A stretch of DNA of 64,000 nucleotides from Rhodocollybia butyracea (Eukaryota; Basidiomycota; Agaricomycetes; Agaricales; Omphalotaceae). Below, one piece after another: positions 55,560 through 64,000 of this stretch (position 1 is the stretch's first letter; every line of letters starts with the position of its first letter). The notes beneath the pieces were generated by a model. The model was not told where the DNA came from and did not search any database. It saw only the letters and a list, made by a program, of their open reading frames with translations. Location: contig JADNRY010000246.1 in assembly GCA_015501585.1 (NCBI GenBank), positions 28,604 through 92,603 on the forward strand. Reading direction: 5' to 3'. The position numbers and the translations under genes were made by a program.

Positions 55560-58500
55560 AACATCCTCAGGTATTGTTCCAGAGTCTGGTTGGTTCTTTC
55601 AGTTTGACCATCTGTTTGGGGATGGTAGGCTGTGGAAAAGCTCTGCTTTACATCTAACAGTTCACACAGTGCCTTCCAGAACTTGGAAACAAACAGGGTT
55701 CCTCGATCTGACACAATATCCATTGGTAGTCCATGTTTAGAGAATACATACTTAATGAACAACTTGGATAAATCCACTGCTGTGTCTGTGGTATGACAGG
55801 GCACAAAGATGGATTGCTTGGTTAACCTACAGACTACAACCATTATTGCATTGAAACCATTTGATTCTGGTAATTCTACAATGTGATCCACAGATATTGA
55901 GGACCATGGTCTTTCTCCAATAGGTAGGTGTTTTAAAAATCCAAGTCGTTGCTGCCGAGAGCTTTTGGCCCTCATACATTCATGGCAACTGTTCACATAC
56001 CTTTTAACATCACGTCCCATCCTTGGCCAGAAATAAGTCCTTTGAATTTGACTGATGGTTTTACGGATACCAGGATGTCCCCTTAGTTTGTGGTCATGAT
56101 GGGCTTTCATAATTTCCATTCGGAGACTCCCATCATCAGGTACATACACTAGACCATTCCTTAATAGAAGTTGATCTTCGTACTTCCATACTCCGGGGTC
56201 ATCTGACTTGGCAATCTCCACAAACTTATTCCAAAAATAGTCTTTTTTGGACCTACGGATTTTGTTCAGGTCAGCCTCCTCATTCATGACAAGGGAAGCA
56301 TTCAGCAGTTGTTCTGGTCGGATGAATACTTTATTATTCATACTGTTTGCTTTCTCTACTTCCCCTTTCTTGGGATATACATCCGATCTCCGTGTCAATG
56401 CATCTGGTTTCGCGCCAAGTCTACCGGGCCGGTAGTTAATTTGGAAATCAAAACCTGATAAGAACTCAGACCAACGAGATTGTCGGCGCGTCAATTGTTT
56501 GGTGGTAGTGAACCACTGTAGATTGTTATGATCAGAGTATACTTCTACCTTGTACTTGGATCCTTCTAGGTATGCCCTCCATTGTTTGAAAGACTCAACA
56601 ATTGCTAACATCTCTTTGTCATAGATGTCGTAATTTAATTCTGCTGCAATCATACTACGTGCAAAGAATGCTACAGGATGGATCTCATTCAAAATTGGGT
56701 CAATTTGAGATATAATTGAAGCAACTGCAAAATCAGAAGCATCCGACTCTACAATGATCGGTAGTTCCGGATCAAAGTGTCGTAAAATTGGTGCTTCTGT
56801 GAATGCCTTCTTCAATAACTCAAATACTGAGGCACACCGATTGGACCATTCCCATTTAACGTCCTTTCCAAGTAATTTAGTGAGAGGCTTCACAATTCCT
56901 GAGAAATTGTCTATGAATCTCCGATAGAAATTAGCAAACCCCAAAAATGATTGTAAGTCTTTCATGTTTTCTGGAGTTGGCCAACTTTGAATAGCTTCAA
57001 CCTTCTTTGGATCCATAGAAATCCCTTTGGGTGAAACAATCATACCTAGGTACTCTACTGATGTCTGATGAAAATCACACTTTTCAGGTTTCACATGTAA
57101 GTCATGCTCTTCTAATCTTTGCAGTACTTGTCTTACATGTTCTTCATGGTCCTTCTCATTGTTTGAGAATATCAGTATATCATCAAGATAAACTACCACA
57201 AAGTTGTCCACCATGTCTCTGAATATATCGTTCATGAAGTATTGGAAATTTGCAGGTGCATTAGTTAATCCAAACGGCATGACTAAATACTCATAGGAAC
57301 CATACCGAGTACGGAAGGCAGTTTTCCATTCATGGTTTTCTGCTATCCGTATATTGTTATATCCGACCCTGAGATCTAACTTGGTGAATATCTTTGCCTT
57401 TCCAAGTTGATCAATAAGGTTCCCAATCAAGGGTTCCCAATCAAGGTTAATGGATATCGGTTTTTCTTTGTGAGTTTATTCAATGCCCTATAGTCGACAC
57501 ACAACCGTAAACTCCCATCTTTCTTTTTTGCAAACAATACAGGAGCTCCAATTGGTGAACTTGATGCCCTAATAAATCCTTTATCCAGCATATCATCAAT
57601 ATATTCCTTGAGTGAGTGTAATTCAGTCTGCGACATGTTATATAATTTTCCTGGGGGTGGGAGCTGGTCATTTTCTGTTTCAATGTGCATATCATAGGGT
57701 CTATGCTGTGGCAATGTCTTTGCCTCTCCTGCTGCAAATGTTTTTGCAAACTCATGATATTGTTTTGGAACAAATTTCTCCAAAGACTCTTGGTCTTTTG
57801 ACCCAGCTTCTACCCTGTTAGGTAGGGTATATCTCTTCTCCTCCTCTCCTGGCTTAGGCTTTGCCTCCTCCGCTTCTGCTTGTCTTGCTTGTTCCTCCTT
57901 CAACATTAGCTCTTCTTCATAGATGGTTCCATCTGGTTTGAGATGCAATGTGAAGGTTTCACAGCAGATTGTGCAAGTTTTTGCAAAGTAGTGGCTCCCA
58001 CCAGGCCAATCTTCCTCCCCCCTTCTGTATTTGCCCACCTGTCCTTCTTACCTTGATGCTTACCTTTTTTGGGATTTATTTTACCTTTTGCTCCTCCTTT
58101 TTTGGAGTTGTATCTATTGGTACCTTATTTTTTTCTCCTTTTACTTTCTGTTCTTTTTTATGTGGAGTTTTCTGTTGGGGTTTCGGATGTACTGGTACCT
58201 TGTTGATTTTCTCTGTGCTTTTGCTTATTTTTTCGGTACCTTCCTTCTGTCTTTGTCCTTGTTGTCTGTACATCTCTACCTCCTCTTCTCTCAACAGAAG
58301 TGGTTCCTCCAGTGTTAATTTTTTCTTTCTTTTCCCTTTTGTTATCTCTTCATCTTCCACTTCTTCTATTGTTGGAACTGATCCATACTTACGGAATTTT
58401 TCCTTTGTCCGGGGTGTTGGTACCTTAGGGGTATTACCCTCAGGTATGTCCTTCACTCTGGCTCCTGAAAGTTGAACTCCTTTTTCAAAAGATATTTTTA

Positions 58501-58942
58501 GGTTCTTCCAGTCAATTAAAGGATTCCATTCTCGCAACCATGGCAGCCCAAGCACAATGGGAGTGTCTGGATGAAGCTTAGTTACTAAAAAGGTAACATG
58601 TTGTACCTCTCCATTCTCTAATACAATGTTAGTTTTGAATTTATGTGTGATATTACCTGCAGAGGTATATTCCCCATCAAACAGCTTCAGAGGGATTGGA
58701 ATTCCCAACTGTTCCATTTTTTCTGGGTGGCTGTTTGCTAAGGCTATATCTATGAATGCTCTTGATGCTCCTGAGTCTATCAAGGCGAAATAAAAAGGTG
58801 AGTGTATCTGTTCAATTTTTACTGGTAAAATAAAAGCATCCTCGGATCGGGAATTAATTACAACACTTTCCACCCTATTGGCTCTCAAAAATTCGGGATC
58901 ATTGGAATCACTCCGACTTGTAAGCTCCCGAGGCTCTGGCAA
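55560..58942 (-). pseudogene. Gypsy protease, RT, RNase H, integrase N-part
   Basis: Protease: FALIDSGASRAFID at about 58780 keeps D-S-G. The linker is Lys/Glu-rich, and the frame changes near 58040-58075. [23 protein letters not shown] at about 57510, then LDLRVGYNNIRI, MPFGLTNAPANFQ and VVYLDDILIFS. A 14-bp tandem duplication of TTGATTGGGAACC(C/T) at about 57418-57446 shifts the frame between RYPL and the rest of RT. RNase H: IIVESDASDFA, YDKEMLAIV. Integrase: H-H-C-C (HDHKLRGHPGIRK to CHECMRAK), SVDHIVELP, SDRGTLF, and DGQTERTNQTLEQYLRMF. The rest of integrase follows after the palindromic insertion, at 51306. The catalytic residues all look conserved, so the damage is recent. Confidence 0.92.
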
Positions 58943-59051
58943 GTCGGTGTTCAGTTTCCCGAACCTCCAGAATTTTCGCCAGTTTCATCTCCTACTGGCC
59001 CATTTAATACTGGATCAGAGATATGAATTGGGTGGTCAAACCCTTCAATTT

Positions 59052-62000
59052 CTACAAATAGATTTTCGGGTCTTGGTCATCATTGTCATAGTCGATGAAT
59101 GCGGCTCTGCCTATAGCCCCATTTCTATTTTTTCCACCTCGGAGATCATTGACATGGTCAAAATATTTATGTTCCGGGCTTTCACATAGTGCGCATACAC
59201 CATCTTTCCAACGCTGATTCCATACTTCAGTTGGAACCCTAGGATATTCACTCCTTGGTTTCAATTCTTCTTTCACTCCCCTTACTACCTCCTCACTTAT
59301 CTCCTCACTTGTACTTATTTCCTCTGACATTGCACGCCGTCCGGTAGCCTGATTATCCCTCTGATAATTTCCGCTCCGGTTCCCAGGGCTAGGTCCAGCA
59401 TTCCGAGATCCTGACCCCTGACCTGTAGGATGAGTGGTATTACCTGAGTTAGTGCTTACCATTTGGTCATTCCTTCTTGGAAAGGTGGATCCCACAGAGA
59501 GACCCATATCTGTAAAGGATTCTCTAACATTGTCCACTGCCATCAAGTGATCTGTCAGTTCTTCATAAGTGTTTGGTAGACCTCCACTTCTGTTGGTCAG
59601 TTTCTCGCGAAGATCTGATCTGATCTGCTTTATTAAGCGGAATCTCATGGCAGCATCATTGTATTCACATTTAGTGCTGAACTCCTCAAACCGTATGATA
59701 TAATCTCCAAAGGTTTCATTTGTGCGTTGGTATGTCTTGTCCAATTTGGATTGTGCCGTTAATACTTCATCATATAAACCAAATCGTTTACTAAAGGCTA
59801 ATACAAAATGATCCCAGAATAGAAGTTCTGGCACATTGTTGCCTTGCTCCTCCCGCCGCATTAAATTCTGGTAAAACGTATACGCAGAATCAATAAGGTA
59901 AGAAGTTGCAAACATTACTTTAGATTTATCAGCAGCATATATTGTGGGTTTTGCCTTGAACATTGTCAAGCACTTATCCACAAACGGCCTCCATTTTGCA
60001 CGGTTAGTACCCGAAAATTGTTCCGGCTTTGCAATATCAAGTTTTGACTCATAATTGAGTGTACGTGTGAGCTCTCTATCTCTCTCACTCTCTCTTTGCC
60101 TTTGCTCATTTTCCATTTCACGTGCATCTCGTGCATCTCTTCCATCTCTTCCATCACGCCCATCACGCCCATCCCTTCCATAGCCATAATAACCTCCTGG
60201 GGGTCCTCCTGGGGGTCCATCAGGAGGTCCATTATATTGACCTCCTCCTTCCCCTCCATTATGATTTTCCCCATTCTCGAAATTATTACGGTCCGGTAAG
60301 TGACCCTCTTGGTTCTGGCCCTCATCCCCTGAATCTCCATAGATCCCACTTGGAGGATCATTGGGTTGATCAGGAGGTCCACCATCACCACTACTTTGCA
60401 TCATTTGAGTGTTTCTCACAATGTTTTTTCCTTTTCCAGGAATGTTAGGATAACTACTCCTAAATTGTAGTGTTGATGGCCCAGGTCCAGCTTGAGCATT
60501 GAGGTAAGGGTTGGCCCCTAGGGGCGCTCTTGGCATTCTCCCACCATACCCAACATAAGTGGAATTAAATTCCACCTCTGTTGTTCCTATCTCTTCTTCC
60601 CATGACTCACCTTCTTGACCTACAGCTCTTGTATCATTAAATTGGGATCTGTTCCTACTGCTGGTTACTCCTGAGGTCTGCATATTCCTCATACTTCCAT
60701 GGTTATGTGGATTGGGTTGTCCCGGAAATTCTGGAGATGCATACTCTGGAGTGCCTGGCCCACGAGGTGGTGGGGGCGGTGGATTAATTCCACTTGGCTC
60801 CAGTACAGGTTGCCGGGAATTTCCAGCGGCCACCAACCTTCGTGTACCATTCCCATCAATTTCCACATTGACATGTGGTGTGAGACCATAAGTATGGGCC
60901 CTTCCCCTTCTATCTGAAGAGTTAGAAGCTGACATATAATCAGTCTCATTAGGTGGGGGCGGAGGGGGTGGTGGAACAATCCCTGCTGTCTGTAATTCAT
61001 TTTGATGAATTTGATTTGAGACAGGGACATGGTTACTCCTTCCCCTACGCCTATCAGCAGAAGATTCGGAGGTCAAGGAAAATCCATCATTAGGGGGAGG
61101 TGGTGTGCCGCCTCCTCCTTCCCTTGCATTTCCCCAACTTTGATGAAGGGGTCTTGTACCAATACCTTGCCAACTAGATGCAGGAGTACTTATGGCACTT
61201 TGAGGTGGGACTCTGGGTGGTGTATGACCACCATTTCTTCCTCCCCCTCTTCTAGCACTATTATTCATCCACATTCCACTTCTATCAACATATTGATGTC
61301 CCCCTTGCCTTAGAATTCCTCTTTCTGGGGGATCACCAACAGCCCATTGAGCCTCGGCATCACGCCTCTGCCACTCATTGAGTTGTTGTACTCTCCCAGC
61401 TGAACTTAAATCTGAGGCTGGTTGGGTTTCCTGTTGCTCATAGCGTGGGACTGGATCCACAATAGCATAAGGAGTGTTACCATGAGTATCTTGTTCTCTT
61501 GTCTCAAGGTCATGATACCTGGGTACAAGCACTACTGGAACATCCATACTTACCCCTTGTGATGGTCCAATAATGGAATTTGAGTGAGAACTAAATGGTT
61601 CCCCAGTGGAGTGAGATGTCATGGAGTCAGAAGATATTACTATAGGAGCCCTATTAAATGGGGTTGGGAAGTGAGCAGCTACATTCCTGCCCCTTCCTAT
61701 TCCACTTGTGTTTTGGGTCCCTAGTACTCTTCTATTCTGAGGTTCCACTACAACTACTTCCCTAGATTCCCTATTCTCAGTTCTCCTATCATTTGAGTGC
61801 ATAGAAGAATCTGAAAAAGTGACAGTGTGCGCCGGGAATCTGCGGTCTGGGTTTGCCAAGTATGATTCGAGAATATCACTTACCGCTAATTGTACGGATT
61901 CAAGATTTTCTGCGGATTGATGTACACGATCCGGATTTCCGAAATAGGTACCTAAGATTTCACTTACTGCTGTACGTACCGAATCAGATCCAGTACTTCT

Positions 62001-63272
62001 CCTTATTATAGGATATACTATCTCGTCAATTCCTGTACTTACAGACTCTGACCTAGGTTGCTCAGATAAGGGGGGATTTAGTACAGGTTGAACCTGTTGT
62101 GAACGGCTACCCCCGGAACTAGAATGAGAATTTGTCCTTGGGCTACCTGGTAGCTCATAAAACCCTCGTAATTCAGGGCGGTTAGCATATTCCGTAAGTC
62201 TTATAACCTCATCCCTAATTCCCCTCCTTTCTAATGCTAATGCAACTTCAGAGTCTAAGTTGTTGGGATTTGCAGTGGTGATTAATAAAAATCTACGGAT
62301 CCACCCTTCTACTGAATTGTCACCATTCTGTGATGATATTCCAATTCAATAAAGTAATTCCCTACAACTTTCCACCTAAAGCAACTAACTGATCTCGATG
62401 AACCGTGCAATTTCAACTTGGTCACTACTCTGTACAGATGCCCTTCTATGGTAATTTGGTGGAGGTGTCTGATAATTTGTCCAACTATTCCCTTGCATTG
62501 CATGCGTAGGAGCAGGTTGAGTTAAAATCGACGGTCCAATTACTGTAGCAGGTTCTGTTGATGGTACCGTTAAAACTTGGGGTATATTTTCTCTGTTAGT
62601 TACTTGTGGGTGTGGTGTTCTTAATGGACTTTCGCCCACAATAGCTCTAAACTGATCGCGATACCATGTGAATCGGTTTGAAGGAGTTTCCGGAGTTTCC
62701 TGCCTCCTCATAGTGGGTCCCACTATTGAGTTAAGAGACGGAAAATGTTCTGAGTCTCCTGTTCGACTTGGTAATGGAGTCACGGACTGTTGTTCAGCTG
62801 ATGTGTGATAAAATAAATTTGGGCTACCGCTGTGCTCTGGTAGCTCACCATACCCTTCCAACTCTTCTGTCAATCTATCCAATCTACTTGGACCCATATC
62901 CAACGGTGATCTTGGACCATGAGTGCTAGCATAATGCCATCCCTCAGTTGCCAAGTTAGTTGTTGGTCTCACAGGTGAAGGTGTCCAATTAGACTGCATT
63001 GGATTATTAGGACGAGCCACAGGGGTAGATGCGGGACGTCTCGGAACATGTGACGGAGTATTTGGGTATACATTACCGGGCATAGCACCTAGTGTTCTTC
63101 CTCCCTCTGGAAAAGAAGGTTGACTGGGTGCTTGGTTAGAATTGTTAATAGAATTACTATCATTTGCCATAAGACGATTTGAACCAGGGGTACGAGTGTA
63201 AAAAGAAGCTTGGGTATCTGTGGTATTTCGCTCGTTAGTAGTACTCGCACCAGTAACAGTTCTAGTAGACAT
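59052..63272 (-). pseudogene. Gypsy gag, unusually long, with one interrupted spot
   Basis: The first part (63272-62385, MSTRTVTGASTTNE) is Pro/Ser/Asn-rich and disordered-looking. After in-frame TAG, TAG and TGA between 62385 and 62340 the same frame is open again (NSVEGWIRRFLLITTANP) down to 59052. That gives about 1,400 codons, several times the usual gag. Poly-Pro stretches (PPPPPPPPNE), a collagen-like GRDGRDGRDGRD run near 60150, then the retrotransposon gag domain (DIAKPEQFSGTNRAKWRPFV...LIKQIRSDLREKL) and a knuckle-like CALCESPEHKYFDH, with His where the fourth Cys is expected. A GTTAGT donor and TAG acceptor bracket the three stops, so an intron is possible. The pol frame follows after a frame change. 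Confidence 0.8.
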
Positions 63273-63285
63273 TTTCTAGTCACAG

Positions 63286-63301
63286 CTTTAGTCTCTATAT
63301 T
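63286..63301 (-). promoter_or_regulatory. Gypsy primer-binding region, self-priming type
   Basis: On the sense (minus) strand AATATAGAGACTAAAG lies one base after the 5' LTR. Its exact 16-nt complement is in the LTR at 63615-63630, at the predicted transcript start. There is no resemblance to a tRNA 3' end. Tf1 of fission yeast primes itself in just this way. Confidence 0.7.
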
Positions 63302-63302
63302 A

Positions 63303-63989
63303 TGTCAAGTCTCGAACAAAGAGGCTTGTTAACCAGTCGTATTTAGCTAATACTTCCGATCTAACAGATTCAGGGGCTGCTCGGTAGATAATGCTTACAA
63401 GAACCTAAATGTTACGGTGTTTTGGGGTATCTTTGTATAGAGTTGGTGTGCACTATACGGGTATTGGTGACAATAAGCGTCGGGAATACATACCTTCAAT
63501 ATCCTTGATATTAAAGTGAGTCTTGCTGTATTCACTCAGTAGATAATTCCTCAGGTGTTGTTCACACAAAGAATCGAGATAACAAGTGTAATTCTTGTAG
63601 GTACTGGGTTACAAAATATAGAGACTAAAGAAAAAGGGTGTATCGGTATTTCCCCCCCTTTTTATAGTCTTTTACATGGGAAACCATTAAGTAATTAAAT
63701 ATATAAGTACATGTGTTAACCTCAAGGCAACCCGTGGTTTGTACAGGTAAGCTTTCCTGAATAAGTATGGCAATGACTCAGTGCAAGTCATTTAAGTAGC
63801 CACATGTTTCCAGTGATCCGGACTGTTGAGTCATTTTGAGTCATTCAGAATGTCAGGCAACACTTGAGGCTACAATAAAATAACAAGTAGTATAATTACA
63901 GTATAGCAATCATGCAATCATGGTTCTTTAATAGTTTTTAGCAGTGTCTCTTCTATTATTATTGTTGCCAAGTGGTTTGATACCTTACA
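63303..63989 (-). repeat. Gypsy 5' LTR
   Basis: 687 bp, the same as 47512-48199 but for one G. Sense is the minus strand, so U3 lies at the high-coordinate side. AGAAG follows at 63990-63994. Confidence 0.92.
63630..63666 (-). promoter_or_regulatory. Gypsy LTR promoter: TATA box and predicted start
   Basis: On the minus strand TATAAAAAG (63666-63658) lies 30-36 nt upstream of CTTTTTCTTTAGTCTC. Transcription from about 63636-63630 would put the sequence complementary to the primer-binding region at the 5' end of the RNA. The same motif is present in the other LTR at about 47876. Confidence 0.6.
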
Positions 63990-64000
63990 AGAAGACTCTC

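Larger units (their letters stand above)
47512..63989 (-). mobile_element. Chromovirus-type Gypsy (Ty3) retrotransposon, 16.5 kb
   Basis: The LTRs at 47512-48199 and 63303-63989 differ, in my reading, by a single G in a G-run. Both have TG...CA ends, and AGAAG flanks the element at 47507-47511 and 63990-63994. Sense is the minus strand: gag (63272 to 59052), protease, RT, RNase H, integrase (58942 to 55560), a 4.25-kb palindromic insertion, integrase C-part with chromodomain (51306 to 50530), an antisense gene, and a purine tract next to the 3' LTR. Near-identical LTRs mean very recent insertion. Even so, pol has frameshifts and a large insertion. Confidence 0.92.

Overview
This is repeat-dominated eukaryotic DNA, most likely from a filamentous fungus and probably an agaricomycete basidiomycete. 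The evidence is introns of 42-62 nt with GT...AG ends, a Tad1-type LINE, a chromodomain Gypsy element, a Copia element, a RepHel Helitron, a Crypton-like tyrosine recombinase with a GCR1_C-like tail, and a LaeA-like methyltransferase. I see no rRNA, tRNA or CRISPR, and no intact host housekeeping gene. Nearly all recognisable coding sequence belongs to mobile elements and most of it is broken.

Left half (1-31.5 kb): a methyltransferase pseudogene (about 440-1158 and 31248-31472) is split by a 30,085-bp structure, 1159-31243. It has 35-bp terminal inverted repeats beginning CACTACGGGAAG and a 4-bp target duplication, CGTT. Removing it joins the two gene halves in frame. Inside, later insertions are stacked with recognisable ends: a hAT-type element (2346-8821) holding a dead Copia element, which itself holds a 1.84-kb insertion (4933-6774); a full-length minus-strand Tad1-like LINE (11244-20317, 15-bp target duplication, poly-A tail); a 610-bp hAT MITE (20433-21042, perfect 8-bp duplication); and a Helitron (21607-29213) whose RepHel gene is cut by a solo LTR (24443-25071). 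Without these the outer element is about 6.3 kb, and I find no transposase in it.

Middle (31.5-47.5 kb): two decayed copies of one unrecognised intron-containing gene (31889-32960 and 46384-47511), a 2.2-kb element with long inverted repeats (38481-40709), an alternating minisatellite (41768-41900), and a broken Crypton-like recombinase gene (42615-44925). Several kilobases show nothing I can name.

Right part (47.5-64 kb): one 16,478-bp Gypsy retrotransposon on the minus strand (47512-63989), with nearly identical 687/688-bp LTRs and a 5-bp duplication, AGAAG. It has three unusual properties. (1) A complete six-exon gene of unknown function (48830-50303) lies antisense between pol and the 3' LTR. 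(2) The integrase is interrupted by a 4,253-bp giant inverted repeat (51307-55559) made of two head-to-head arrays of about 311-bp units. (3) The primer-binding region is perfectly complementary over 16 nt to the predicted start of the element's own transcript, which indicates Tf1-like self-priming. The frameshifts and insertion in pol, set against near-identical LTRs, suggest a very recent insertion that was damaged quickly or was mobilised in trans.
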